Of a stretch of 64,000 nt of DNA, positions 17,605 to 26,221 are shown in pieces; within the stretch, counting starts at the first letter, position 1, and each line of letters begins with the position of its first letter. The DNA lies in NCBI RefSeq assembly GCF_900119085.1, contig NZ_FPIQ01000002.1, forward strand, positions 1 through 64,000. Reading direction: 5' to 3'. The notes under the pieces were generated by a model. The model did not search any database and was not told where the DNA came from. It saw only the letters and a list, made by a program, of their open reading frames with translations. The DNA is from Nitrosovibrio sp. Nv17. Its GTDB lineage: Bacteria > Pseudomonadota > Gammaproteobacteria > Burkholderiales > Nitrosomonadaceae. The position numbers and the translations under genes were made by a program.

Positions 17605-17918
17605 AGCCGTGCAAGCCCGTGGACGGCATACCGGAATGCGGCAGGACGCGGTGTGAGGGGGAGAATGATGAAGGCGTTACGGGAAGGACGGTGCGCGTAC
17701 GGGACAGGAGAGCGCCTCCGGGCATCGGGCGGGAATGCGGGCGAGCCTGGGGCTCGACGGGACATGAGCGTTCGCCCTCAATTTCTTTCCATGCGAATGA
17801 CGCCTATGCTAAGCTACCCGCGGGGCAGGGAGTTATGCCATGGTTATTCCAGCCGCTCCGTGACGCCATGGCCGGCATGGAATGACTTTTTAGACTGTTT
17901 CTGACCGATCCTACTCTC
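17605..17918. other. Intergenic before nikR
   Basis: About 310 bases between the permease and nikR. No gene is convincing. nikR may have its own promoter here or be read from the importer operon. I looked for a second GTATGA-N16-TCATAC site and did not find one. Confidence 0.4.
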
Positions 17919-18380
17919 ATGGAACGTTTCACCATTTCTCTCGACAGCCAGCTTTCCAAGCAATTCGATGAGCTGATGCGCGCGCGCGGCTACACCAATC
18001 GTTCGGAGGCCATGCGCGACCTGATACGTGAAAAACTGCAGGGCGAACGCCTGAGGGAATGGAGCAAGGGCCACTGCATTGCCACGCTCAGCTACATCTA
18101 CGGCCATCATGAAAGCGATCTTTCCGGCCGGATCACCTCGGCGCAGCATGACCATCACGACCTCACCCTGTCGAGCATGCACGTGCACATGGATCACGAC
18201 AACTGCCTCGAAGTGGTGATCCTGCGGGGAGCGACCCAAAGCGTGAAAAGCTTCGCCAATGTCGTCATGGCCACACGGGGCGTGCGGCATGGAAACCTGC
18301 ACATGGTACCGGTGGAGATCACCGAATCGCAGCATTTCCCCGAGTCCGTCCCTCACATGCACAGCAATCCTCTCACCTGA
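17919..18380 (+). CDS. nikR: Nickel-responsive regulator NikR
   Basis: A 153-residue ribbon-helix-helix repressor with a C-terminal ACT-like metal domain. All four high-affinity nickel ligands of E. coli NikR have counterparts: H77 (QHDHHDL), H88 and H90 (MHVHMDHDNC) and C96. In the N-terminal strand R3 and T5, which read the operator in E. coli, are kept and T7 is a serine (MERFTISLDS). That agrees with the canonical operator found upstream of the neighbouring importer. Length is slightly above the E. coli protein because of a His-containing tail (FPESVPHMHSN). It follows the importer genes on the same strand after a 314-base gap. Confidence 0.95.
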   Translation: MERFTISLDSQLSKQFDELMRARGYTNRSEAMRDLIREKLQGERLREWSKGHCIATLSYIYGHHESDLSGRITSAQHDHHDLTLSSMHVHMDHDNCLEVVILRGATQSVKSFANVVMATRGVRHGNLHMVPVEITESQHFPESVPHMHSNPLT

Positions 18381-18614
18381 TCGACGCTCCATCCAAGGCC
18401 CGCCCGGCAGGGCCGTACGGGCCGTCTCCTTCCCGTCCTCCGTTCCGCCCGCCCGTCATTCCGGCTCGCGGTGCCGCGGATGTACTTCGGTACAATTCCC
18501 AATCCGACCAGAACCCGTAAGATGGCCTTCATGGGTCCGCTGAGCCGAGTGTTTGGCCAAGAGAGCAGCACGGGGAAAGCGGGATGGAGATATCCAACAA
18601 GAGGGAGGGCGGTC

Positions 18615-19001
18615 ATGGGAACCGGGCCCAAGCGTATTTCTTCGAATGCCGCCAGAGCATCCATCCACACGGCATCGAATCTCAAACCGATCAGCTATTG
18701 GAAGAGCGACGCAATGGGTATCATGGCGTACGTATTCGAGGAGCCGGAGGCCACTCTGCGACGCTCCGGGCTGGTGCCGGAATGGGTCGGTTATCCTCCC
18801 GATTGCGCCGGCGCAGGCATCGCGGTGCCTGCGCATCACGCCTTTCCCAGTTACCTGAAGCTCCTGAGACTGCGCGATGGACGCGTGCGCCTCACCATCG
18901 ACATCCGGGCGGTGCTGCGGGCGGACGATGCCTACCAGGATCTGATGCGCAACCTGCTGGCGGATACCCAGTTGTCCTTGATAAAGGGAGAGCCCAGATA
19001 G
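18615..19001 (+). CDS. Hypothetical protein
   Basis: A 128-residue protein that I do not recognise. The ATG at 18615 has a strong ribosome site (GGAGGGCGG) a few bases ahead, so I prefer it to the ATG-like starts upstream in the same frame. The N-terminal 30 residues are basic and Ser/Ala-rich. The rest (KPISYWKSDAMGIMAYVFEE, LRLRDGRVRLTIDIRAVLRAD) looks like a small globular alpha/beta protein. No signal peptide or membrane segment. It sits between nikR and the His-tailed protein but on the opposite strand to the latter; a link to metal handling is only positional. Confidence 0.5.
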   Translation: MGTGPKRISSNAARASIHTASNLKPISYWKSDAMGIMAYVFEEPEATLRRSGLVPEWVGYPPDCAGAGIAVPAHHAFPSYLKLLRLRDGRVRLTIDIRAVLRADDAYQDLMRNLLADTQLSLIKGEPR

Positions 19002-19086
19002 GGGAGGGGAAGCGTTGGCGACAGGTTCCCCGGCTGTCGCGACGAGCCGGCGTCACCTGTATTGGCGACGCCAGCGTACGGCATGC

Positions 19087-19566
19087 TCAATGATGATGGG
19101 AGTGGTCAGAGTGATCGTGTCCTCCTCCCCGGGGCGCCGTTCCTGCCGCGCTCTTGGGCTTGAGAGGAGTAAAGCTGGCCGACTGGACTTCCTGCCCCGG
19201 CAGTTCGATGAACACGCTGACGACCGTCTCGGGCGTCACGGAGAAATCTCCTGTTCCTTTCAGGGTGTTTTCGCCGCTCTCCGCCAGCCGCACCGCGACC
19301 TTGTGCTTGCTGTGATCGTTCAGGACGTTCACCTTGCCTGAGCCTCCCGCCGTGCTGATGGCGGTTTCCGCATGATCCGTCACGTATACCACGATTTCCT
19401 TGTCCTTCACGACCAGCTCGAGGTGATAGGGTCCCGCCATCCGCATCTGGCCCCCATGGGGCGCCTGGATGGAATCGAAGTATTCGTCGTTGTGCGCAGC
19501 GCTGAAGGGGGATGCTGCGGTAAGTCCGATACCCATCAGGAACATGGCAAATCGTAGTGCATTCAT
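19087..19566 (-). CDS. Periplasmic protein with His-rich C-terminal tail
   Basis: A 159-residue exported protein. The signal peptide is about residues 1-24 (MFLMGIGLTAASPFSAAH). The mature part begins HNDEYFDSIQAPHGGQMRMAGPYHLELVV, a beta-sandwich-like pattern (HGGQMRMAGPYHLELV) that I associate with small periplasmic metal-handling proteins next to efflux genes. The tail GGGHDHSDHSHHH is a metal-binding patch. A 17-bp dyad ATACC-N7-GGTAT lies 76 bases upstream of the start, and the same dyad precedes the copper operon. I infer copper- or nickel-dependent control and a buffering or chaperone role; the exact metal is open. Confidence 0.7.
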   Translation of the reverse strand: MNALRFAMFLMGIGLTAASPFSAAHNDEYFDSIQAPHGGQMRMAGPYHLELVVKDKEIVVYVTDHAETAISTAGGSGKVNVLNDHSKHKVAVRLAESGENTLKGTGDFSVTPETVVSVFIELPGQEVQSASFTPLKPKSAAGTAPRGGGHDHSDHSHHH

Positions 19567-19641
19567 GTGCTGTCTCCTCGGTTATATGAGATTTTATTGC
19601 CGGTCGATGCTTTTAATGATACATGGTATGGGTATCTTATT

Positions 19642-19658
19642 ATACCTATACTGGGTAT
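19642..19658. promoter_or_regulatory. CsoR-type operator candidate (ATACC-N7-GGTAT)
   Basis: A 17-bp dyad: ATACC (19642-19646), seven bases, GGTAT (19654-19658). It lies 76 bases upstream of the His-tailed periplasmic protein gene on the minus strand. The identical arm-and-spacer layout occurs at 26126-26142 before the copper operon that encodes CsoR. Confidence 0.6.
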
Positions 19659-19858
19659 ATAAAGACATATCATGGTTTTGTCGTGGCAGGCAGCATATCA
19701 CATCTCCGGATCGAGAAGGAATGGCCCGCTGCTAGGCACGATCCGACATGGAATTGGACAGGGAGCGGCGTCATTAATTCCATGCTGCGGCGATATGCCG
19801 CATCATCCCTGCTGCCGGTCTTGGCCGTCTGCTCCGGCCGGCAGGGACTGGGCAATTC

Positions 19859-21127
19859 CTAATGGATGCCCTTCCGGCTGCGGTCGACCTGGGCGGCGGT
19901 GACCAGGCTGCCGCGGTTTCCCCATGCATTGCGGATATAGGACAGCACTCGGGCGATCTCCTCGTCGCGCAGATGCTGAGCGAATGGCGGCATGCCGTAG
20001 GGACGCGGCTGGCGTTCGGTGACCGGCCCGTAGCCGCCGAAGAGCACGCTGCGGATGGCGTTGGTCGGCGAGGCCAGGGTGACGCCGCGGTTGCCGGCCA
20101 ATGCGGGATAGGCGTTGAGCATTCCCTGGCCGGCGGCGCCGTGGCACTCCCGGCAGTGCGCCTCATAGATGTCTTCTCCCTGCCGCAATAGCCGGTCCAC
20201 GTCGCCGGTGAGCCCGGGGGCCGGCCCCCGCGAGTAGGGGGCGGTTTCCGGCAGCGACCGGAGATAGACCGCCATCGCGCGCGCGTCTTCCGGCCGCAGG
20301 TGCTGGAGGCTCTGGCTGACGACTGCGGCCATCGGCCCCGTCGCGGCAGCCCGCGGGGCCATCCCCGTGGTGAGCAGGCGGGCGATGTCCTCGATCGCCC
20401 AGTCCGACATTCCTCCTTCCTGCAGCGAGGTCAGGGAAGGCGCATACCAGTTCGATTCCATGAGCCGCCCGCCGCCGAGCACATCGCCCTGGCTGATCCC
20501 CAGTGGATTGCGCGTGGTGTGGCAGGCGTTGCAATGCCCCAGCCCCTGCACCAGATAGGCGCCGCGATTCCATTCTTCGTCCCTGGAGGCATCGGGAACG
20601 TAGGTGCCCGGTTCGAAGTACAGGGCACGCCAGACATGCAGCAGCGGGCGGAAATTGAATGGGAATCGGATCCGGCCGGGAGGATTGCGCTGCGCAACCG
20701 GCGCAAGCGACTGCAGATAGGCGAACAGCGCGTCGGCATCGGGGCGCGTGACCCGAGTATAGTCCGGATACGGGAAAGCGGGATAAAGCGGGCGGCCGTC
20801 GCGACCCTGGCCATGATGCAGCGCCTGCCAGAAGTCCTCCGCACTCCATTCCCCGATGCCGGTGTCCGGGTCGGGCGTGATATTGGGCGTGATGAAGGTG
20901 CCGATCGAGGTTTCCAGAACGTGGCCGCCGGCGTAGGGCTCGCCGCCGTGGGCAGTGTGGCAGCCCATGCAGTTTCCGGCGCGGGCGAGATAGGCACCGT
21001 GCCGTCGCTGCGCAGCGGCGTCCGCCACTGGCGCGGCGGCATCGTCCGGGCCCGAGCCGGGCGGCGGGCGCAGCAGACCGATGCCCAGGAGTGCGGCCAG
21101 CGCCGCAGCCAGCACGATGGCCTTCAT
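19859..21127 (-). CDS. Triheme c-type cytochrome
   Basis: A 422-residue periplasmic cytochrome with three haem-binding sites: CMGCH near residue 55, CNACH near 200 and CRECH near 325. Each is followed by a distal Met region, for example MPPFAQHLRDEEIARVLSYIRNAWG at the C-terminus. A signal/anchor MKAIVLAAALAALLGIGLL begins at the ATG at 21127. The three-domain layout is that of cytochrome subunits of membrane alcohol, aldehyde or gluconate dehydrogenases, but no dehydrogenase lies beside it. It overlaps the upstream diheme gene by four bases (ATGA), so they are coupled. It appears to be the distal gene of the copper operon, which suggests periplasmic electron transfer linked to copper handling. 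Confidence 0.85.
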   Translation of the reverse strand: MKAIVLAAALAALLGIGLLRPPPGSGPDDAAAPVADAAAQRRHGAYLARAGNCMGCHTAHGGEPYAGGHVLETSIGTFITPNITPDPDTGIGEWSAEDFWQALHHGQGRDGRPLYPAFPYPDYTRVTRPDADALFAYLQSLAPVAQRNPPGRIRFPFNFRPLLHVWRALYFEPGTYVPDASRDEEWNRGAYLVQGLGHCNACHTTRNPLGISQGDVLGGGRLMESNWYAPSLTSLQEGGMSDWAIEDIARLLTTGMAPRAAATGPMAAVVSQSLQHLRPEDARAMAVYLRSLPETAPYSRGPAPGLTGDVDRLLRQGEDIYEAHCRECHGAAGQGMLNAYPALAGNRGVTLASPTNAIRSVLFGGYGPVTERQPRPYGMPPFAQHLRDEEIARVLSYIRNAWGNRGSLVTAAQVDRSRKGIH

Positions 21128-21867
21128 TGCGGCCCCGCCGACTGCAGCACGATGCTGCCACAGCGCCTCGCGAGCTCCGCCGGGAGCGCCGCGGCAGCAT
21201 CTGCCGGGCGCGCCGTGGTGCCCGGCCGGGCCGCGAGCCATGCCGCCAGCGCGTCCGTCTCGCGGGGGGCCAGCCGCCCGGCGATCTCGGACATGCAGTC
21301 GTGCGCCTGTCCTCGCATCAGTCCGCCGTTGCGCCAGTTGCCGAACTGGGCCAGCAGGTACACGCGCGGCAGGCCCAGCAGGCCGGGGATGAAGGGCGCG
21401 GTGCCCATCAGATCTGCGCCGTGGCAGGCGGTGCAGGCCGGAATGTCGCGTGCGGGGTCGCCGCGCAGGATGAGCGTACGCGCCAGATCGGCTTCCTCGG
21501 GCGGGATGGCGAGCGGTTCAGGCGGCGGGAAGGCCAGTTCGAGCGCGGAGAAGTGGCGTGCCATTTCCCTCAGGTAGGCGTCGGGCAGGTTCTCCAGCAG
21601 CAGCTTCATGGGCCGGTAGTGACGCCGGCCGTCCCGGAAGTTGCGCAGCTGGTTGAAGAGATAGCCTTCCGGCTTGCCGGCAATGCGAGGGTAGTAGGCG
21701 TCGCGCCCGGCCTTGTCAGCGGTGGTGTGGCAGACGATGCAGGCTTTCACCCGTTCCGCCATCGTGTCGGGCGCGCCGGCCGGCTGGACGTCGGCCGAGG
21801 CAGCCGCGACGGCGACGGGAGCCAGCAGCCAGAGGGCGATCGAGCGCAGCCATTGCGTCATGCTCAC
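21124..21867 (-). CDS. Diheme cytochrome c (c4-like)
   Basis: A 247-residue exported cytochrome with two haem motifs, CIVCH near residue 43 and CTACH near 144. The signal peptide is about 1-23 (LRSIALWLLAPVAVAAASA). The domain pattern YYPRIAGKPEGYLFNQLRNFRDGRR, and GLLGLPRVYLLAQFGNWRNGG in the second half, is that of cytochrome c4-type proteins, which shuttle electrons to terminal oxidases or oxidoreductases. It lies 37 bases downstream of csoR and overlaps the triheme cytochrome by four bases, so all are probably one transcript. Confidence 0.85.
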   Translation of the reverse strand: MSMTQWLRSIALWLLAPVAVAAASADVQPAGAPDTMAERVKACIVCHTTADKAGRDAYYPRIAGKPEGYLFNQLRNFRDGRRHYRPMKLLLENLPDAYLREMARHFSALELAFPPPEPLAIPPEEADLARTLILRGDPARDIPACTACHGADLMGTAPFIPGLLGLPRVYLLAQFGNWRNGGLMRGQAHDCMSEIAGRLAPRETDALAAWLAARPGTTARPADAAAALPAELARRCGSIVLQSAGPQ

Positions 21868-21904
21868 GCCGTGTCTCCGGATGGACAGGGCAGGGGTGGC
21901 CGCG

Positions 21905-22231
21905 CTAGCGCGCGAACTTCCGCACCACTGCCATCAGTTCATCGATGGCCTCGTCGCCGCGGCCGGACTTGATGGCGCCCTGCATGCACCCGTGGGTGTG
22001 GTTCTCGAGCAGCAGCATGGCCACCGCATCCAGTGCAGACTGCAGCGCCGAGACCTGATTCAGGATATCGACGCAGTAGCGGTCCTCCGCGATCATTTTA
22101 TTGACGCCGCGCACCTGACCCTCGATGCGGTTGAGCCGCCTGATCAAGGCCTCCTTGCCCGGCTGCACCACCGTCTGGGGGGCATGGCACGGCTCCTTCG
22201 GCGCAAGGGATCCCCTAGCCGGCGACTTCAA
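21905..22231 (-). CDS. csoR: Copper-sensing repressor CsoR (DUF156 family)
   Basis: A 108-residue all-helical repressor. The copper-binding triad of CsoR is visible: C53 (RYCVDIL), H78 and C82 (ENHTHGC), with the family core IRRLNRIEGQVRGVNKMI. The H-x3-C spacing with a Cys at the last position separates it from RcnR and FrmR relatives. Apo-CsoR would bind operators and Cu(I) would release it; the ATACC-N7-GGTAT dyads at 19642 and 26126 are the natural candidates. The start overlaps the 3' end of copZ by 17 bases. The N-terminus before residue 23 is longer than usual, so the real start may be internal. Confidence 0.9.
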   Translation of the reverse strand: MKSPARGSLAPKEPCHAPQTVVQPGKEALIRRLNRIEGQVRGVNKMIAEDRYCVDILNQVSALQSALDAVAMLLLENHTHGCMQGAIKSGRGDEAIDELMAVVRKFAR

Positions 22232-22424
22232 AGCCCGCTCCCTCGATGGCGCTCCGGAACTGCTCCGAGCCGGTGGCCGCCCCGTCGTAGCGGATGGTCA
22301 CCTGTTTCAGTTCGAGGGAGACTTCCGCGCTGCTCACGCCCGGTATCCTTTCCAGTACGTTCCTGACGCTGTTGACGCAGCCCATGCAGGTCATGCCGTG
22401 GATCTTGAGGGTTTCCGTTTGCAT
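22215..22424 (-). CDS. copZ: Copper chaperone, HMA domain (CopZ-like)
   Basis: A 69-residue single heavy-metal-associated domain. The metal site is GMTCMGC (C13 and C16), followed by the usual VERIPGVSSAEVSLELKQVTIRYD ferredoxin-like fold. It would carry Cu(I) in the cytoplasm to CopA, whose stop codon is 13 bases upstream. The metal could in principle be another soft cation, but the neighbours (copA, csoR) point to copper. Confidence 0.9.
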   Translation of the reverse strand: MQTETLKIHGMTCMGCVNSVRNVLERIPGVSSAEVSLELKQVTIRYDGAATGSEQFRSAIEGAGFEVAG

Positions 22425-22437
22425 GTCATGACTCCTT

Positions 22438-24870
22438 TCAGTGTGGTTGAACGGGTGTTGCCGTGTGGCTGCCGGGCCACCATCGCTTCAGCAGCAGCGA
22501 GTTTCCGACTACCGAAACCGAGCTCATCGCCATCGCTGCGCCGGCGACGACGGGGTTCAGCATTCCCATGGCCGCGAGTGGAATGCCCAGCACGTTGTAG
22601 ATGAAGGCGAAGAAGAGATTCTGGCGGATTTTTCTCAGGGTTGCGCGCGAGAGCGAGATGGCATCCGCTACGCTCATCAGGTCGTCGCGCATGAGAGTGA
22701 CGTCCGCTGCCTCGATCGCCACCGCGGAGCCCGCGCCGACGGCAAAGCCGATGTCTGCGGCGGCCAGCGCCGGCGCGTCGTTGACGCCGTCGCCCACCAT
22801 GCCCGTGAAACGGCCGGCGGCCTTCAACCTTGCGACTTCGGCAGCCTTGTCCCCGGGCAGTACCTCGGCGCGGTATCTGGAAATGCCGGCCAGCTTCGCG
22901 ATGGCGGCGGCGGTGGCGGCATTGTCGCCGGTGAGCATGAGGACGTCGATGCCCATCGACCGCAAACGGGCCACTGCCCGCGCCGAGGTGTCCCGCAGCC
23001 GGTCGGCGATGGCGAGATAGCCCAGTGCACCGGTTCCGGCACCCGCACCGGTATCCGCCACCGCGGCCAGTCCGATGACGGTCTTGCCTTCGGCCTGGAG
23101 CGCGCCGACAGTCTTCCCGTCGATCGCCACGCCGTGTTCGCGCAGCAGCCTGGGCGAGCCGAGAAGGTAGGTGACGCCATCGACCCGGGCGGTGACGCCG
23201 CCGCCGGGGATGGCGCTGAAGTCCTGTGCCGCTCCGGGCCGGATGCCGAGGGCTGCGGCCCGCTGCATCACCGCCCGGGCGAGGGGATGCTCCGAGCCCT
23301 GTTCCAGGCTTGCCGCGATCCGCAGCAGCGTGTGTTCCGCGATGGCCGCGGCGGGGACGATGTCGGTCACCGCGGGCCTGCCTTCGGTCAGGGTGCCGGT
23401 CTTGTCCACCACCAGGGTCTGGATCTTTTCCGCTTGCTCCAGCGCGGTGGCGTTCTTCACCAGCACACCTGCCTGCGCGCCGCGGCCCATCCCGACCATG
23501 ACGGCGGTCGGCGTGGCCAGTCCGAGCGCACAGGGACAGGCGATGACGAGCACCGCCACGGCGTTGACGAGGGCTGGGGCGAGGCTGCCACCCAGCCACC
23601 AGGTGAGCAGCAGCGTCACGGCGCTGATGGCCACCACGACCGGCACGAAGACGCCGGAGATGACGTCCGCCAGCCGCTGGATGGGCGCCTTGGAGCCCTG
23701 CGCCTCCTCCACCAGGCGCACGATTCCCGCCAGCTGAGTGTGCGCCCCCACCCCGGTGGCGCGGCATCTGAGCAGGCCGTGCTGGTTCAGGGTGGCCGCG
23801 TACACGCGGGCACCGGTCTGCTTGGCTACGGGCAGGCTCTCGCCGGTCAGCATCGACTCGTCCACGCTGGAAACGCCTTCGATGACCACGCCGTCCACCG
23901 GCAGGCTCTCGCCCGGGCGCACGATGAAGATTTCATCGACTCCGAGCGCGTGCGTGTCGATCTCGACGATGGATCCCTCGCGCTCCACGCGCGCAGTCGC
24001 GGGCTGCAGCCGGATGAGCGCTTCGATCGCCGCCGAGGTTCTGCTCTTGGCGCGGGCTTCCATCAGCTTGCCCAGGAGCACCAGCGTGATGATGGCGGCG
24101 CTGGCCTCGAAGTAGACGTGCTGCTCCAGTGACAGCAGGGTCACCGCCGCGCTGAAGAAGTAAGCCATGCTGGTGCCCAGGGCGACCAGCACGTCCATGT
24201 TGGCGCCACCTCCGCGCAGGGCGTGCCAGGCGGCGACGTAGAAGCGCCTGCCCACCCAGAACTGCACCGGTGTGGCCAGTGCGAGCTGCAGCCAGCGTGG
24301 CAGCAATTCGGTGTGATCGCCCCAGAACATGGGGCCCATCTGCAGGAGCAGCGGCAGTGTCAGCACGGCGGAGATCCAGAAAACACGGAATTCCGCATGG
24401 TACGCGGCGAGTTTGCGCGCCTTTTCCTCGGCCCGCCCGGCCTCGCCGAGTTCGCGGGCGCCATAGCCCGCATCCGTGATCGCCGCGATCAGGGCATCCA
24501 TGCCGATGGTGCCGGGCGGCAGGCTGACGTGCGCGGTCTCCGTGGCTAGGTTGACGCGGGCGGTGACGCCGGGCAGCCGGTTGAGCGCTTTTTCGATGCG
24601 TCCGCTGCAGGCGGCGCACGTCATGCCATCGATCTGCAGTTGCACCGACCGCGGGGCGACGCGAAACCCGGCCCTTTCCACTGAATGGACCAGTGCTTCC
24701 GGTGGAATCGCGGTCTCGTCGAATTCGATGCGTGCCGTCTCGCTGGCGAAGTTGACCACCGCGCGTACGCCTGGCAGCCCGTTCAGGTTTTTTTCGATGC
24801 GCGTCGCACAGGCCGTGCAGGTCATGCCTTCGATGGGCAGTTCGAGCCGTTTCAGAGCGCGGGCGTTCAT
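22438..24870 (-). CDS. copA: Cu(I)-exporting P1B-type ATPase
   Basis: An 810-residue copper-exporting ATPase of the inner membrane. Two N-terminal HMA domains carry CTAC (C18, C21) and CAAC (C85, C88). Eight membrane segments follow, with the transmembrane metal site CPC in [12 protein letters not shown], the actuator TGES, the phosphorylation site DKTGT, the HP motif of the nucleotide domain (SEHPLA) and [10 protein letters not shown]. The ATG at 24870 is used; a much longer frame upstream is only the shadow of the preceding gene. It overlaps that gene by four bases (ATGA) and is followed by copZ. It should be induced by copper through CsoR. Confidence 0.95.
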   Translation of the reverse strand: MNARALKRLELPIEGMTCTACATRIEKNLNGLPGVRAVVNFASETARIEFDETAIPPEALVHSVERAGFRVAPRSVQLQIDGMTCAACSGRIEKALNRLPGVTARVNLATETAHVSLPPGTIGMDALIAAITDAGYGARELGEAGRAEEKARKLAAYHAEFRVFWISAVLTLPLLLQMGPMFWGDHTELLPRWLQLALATPVQFWVGRRFYVAAWHALRGGGANMDVLVALGTSMAYFFSAAVTLLSLEQHVYFEASAAIITLVLLGKLMEARAKSRTSAAIEALIRLQPATARVEREGSIVEIDTHALGVDEIFIVRPGESLPVDGVVIEGVSSVDESMLTGESLPVAKQTGARVYAATLNQHGLLRCRATGVGAHTQLAGIVRLVEEAQGSKAPIQRLADVISGVFVPVVVAISAVTLLLTWWLGGSLAPALVNAVAVLVIACPCALGLATPTAVMVGMGRGAQAGVLVKNATALEQAEKIQTLVVDKTGTLTEGRPAVTDIVPAAAIAEHTLLRIAASLEQGSEHPLARAVMQRAAALGIRPGAAQDFSAIPGGGVTARVDGVTYLLGSPRLLREHGVAIDGKTVGALQAEGKTVIGLAAVADTGAGAGTGALGYLAIADRLRDTSARAVARLRSMGIDVLMLTGDNAATAAAIAKLAGISRYRAEVLPGDKAAEVARLKAAGRFTGMVGDGVNDAPALAAADIGFAVGAGSAVAIEAADVTLMRDDLMSVADAISLSRATLRKIRQNLFFAFIYNVLGIPLAAMGMLNPVVAGAAMAMSSVSVVGNSLLLKRWWPGSHTATPVQPH

Positions 24871-26006
24871 GATCGATGCAGGGCGGGCAGCCCGGCATGC
24901 GGGAAAGCGTCCCATCCCACGCGATGGACAGCTTCCCCTTCCGGAAGGGCCTGTGCAGGCGCCGCATGGGGCAAGCGGGACAGCAGCGAAGCGGCGTCGT
25001 ATCCCGAGCCGGTCAGCCTGAGTCCCCGGTCGGCCATCATCAGGCCCATGGCGATCACCATGACGGCGGAGGCCCGCACCAGAAGATCGATGGTACTGCG
25101 GGAAACGGTGCTTGCGACCAGGCCGAAGCCCAGCAGCGGCACGAGCGTGCCCAGACCGAACAGGCACAGCATCGTTGCGCCCTCTTGCGCGCTGCCGGTC
25201 CCGGCGGCCATGACGTACATCGCCTGCAGCGGGCCGCAGCCCAGCATGAGGCCGTTCAGCAGCCCGATGGTCAGGGGGCGGCGCGGCTGGCGCAGCCTGT
25301 TCGACACGTTTCCAGTGACAAAGCGGGGCAGGCGCAGCGTGAAGCGGCGCAATCCTGCGAATACGTTCAGCATCTTCAGGCCGTAGACGATGACGAACAG
25401 GCTGGCTGCGAGCGTCACCGTGCCCCGCATCGCGGGAGTGAACGCCAGGAGGGACCCCAGCATGCCCAGGCTGCCGCCGATGAGCGTATAGGATGCCGTC
25501 TTGCCGGCGGCATACATCAGGTGGGCGGTGGCAATGGAGGCGGCAGTGCGGGGTTCGACCGCCGAGGCGTAACCCGCCACGAAACCGCCGCACATGCCGA
25601 TGCAGTGGAAGCCGGTGAGAAAGCCGATGGAGACCAGCATGGCGTATCCCAGATTGGGGCTCATTTCTCCCACCAGATCCGGTACCATGCTTCTCCCCCA
25701 GACGGTGACGCCTCCGATGGCCAGCAGGAACGACAGGAAGATCAACGTGGGGCGTGCGCCATGGGCGGACGGGAGGACGGAAGGGCTGTCGGGTTCGTAG
25801 CCCGCACCCTCGATGGCGCGGCGAATGGCCGCGTCCCGGATGGGCGCATCGTCGAATTCGATGTCGACGGTCTGCCTGGCGTGATCGGCGCTGACCTTCC
25901 TGACGCCGGGCAGCTGGCCCACGGCATGCTCGATGGTTTCCTCGCATCCCGCACAACGCATGCCCCTGACCCTGAGGTGTGCCGATCGAATGTCCGTGTG
26001 TGCCAT
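24867..26006 (-). CDS. HMA domain fused to TauE/SafE (DsbD_2-type) membrane protein
   Basis: A 379-residue fusion. Residues about 5-70 are an HMA domain ([29 protein letters not shown], with the CAGC site). Then six or more membrane segments of the DsbD_2/UreH-like family follow, with [15 protein letters not shown] and [22 protein letters not shown] containing paired Met/Cys residues in the membrane. Proteins of this architecture occur with copper ATPases and cytochrome oxidase maturation and are thought to move copper or reductant across the membrane. The start at 26006 places the HMA domain at the N-terminus; a further ATG lies at 26018. First gene of the copper operon, with the operator dyad about 120 bases upstream. 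Confidence 0.85.
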   Translation of the reverse strand: MAHTDIRSAHLRVRGMRCAGCEETIEHAVGQLPGVRKVSADHARQTVDIEFDDAPIRDAAIRRAIEGAGYEPDSPSVLPSAHGARPTLIFLSFLLAIGGVTVWGRSMVPDLVGEMSPNLGYAMLVSIGFLTGFHCIGMCGGFVAGYASAVEPRTAASIATAHLMYAAGKTASYTLIGGSLGMLGSLLAFTPAMRGTVTLAASLFVIVYGLKMLNVFAGLRRFTLRLPRFVTGNVSNRLRQPRRPLTIGLLNGLMLGCGPLQAMYVMAAGTGSAQEGATMLCLFGLGTLVPLLGFGLVASTVSRSTIDLLVRASAVMVIAMGLMMADRGLRLTGSGYDAASLLSRLPHAAPAQALPEGEAVHRVGWDAFPHAGLPALHRS

Positions 26007-26125
26007 AATGCTCGCCATTCCAGCAGTCGATCCTGCCTGGCGGCAGGAGTTTTCCGCGCCTCGCAGCCGGGCATTCCGAAGAGATGCCGCCAGCATCGCA
26101 TGCTCCGGAGTTGCGGCTTTATACT

Positions 26126-26142
26126 ATACCGCTATGGGGTAT
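26126..26142. promoter_or_regulatory. CsoR-type operator candidate (ATACC-N7-GGTAT)
   Basis: ATACC (26126-26130), seven bases, GGTAT (26138-26142). It is identical in layout to the site at 19642 and lies upstream of the HMA-SafE/copA/copZ/csoR operon. The promoter elements around it are AT-rich in an otherwise GC-rich stretch, which fits an overlapping promoter and operator. Confidence 0.65.
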
Positions 26143-26221
26143 ATGTCAAGATATGAAATAGAGGTGGGGGGTATGCGATTGCTGGCATGCATCGACCGTT
26201 CCCACGTACCGGGGGTTGCAG

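Noticed and set aside
17605-17918. Second NikR operator in front of nikR
   Set aside because: No GTATGA/TCATAC pair at 16-base spacing in this stretch.
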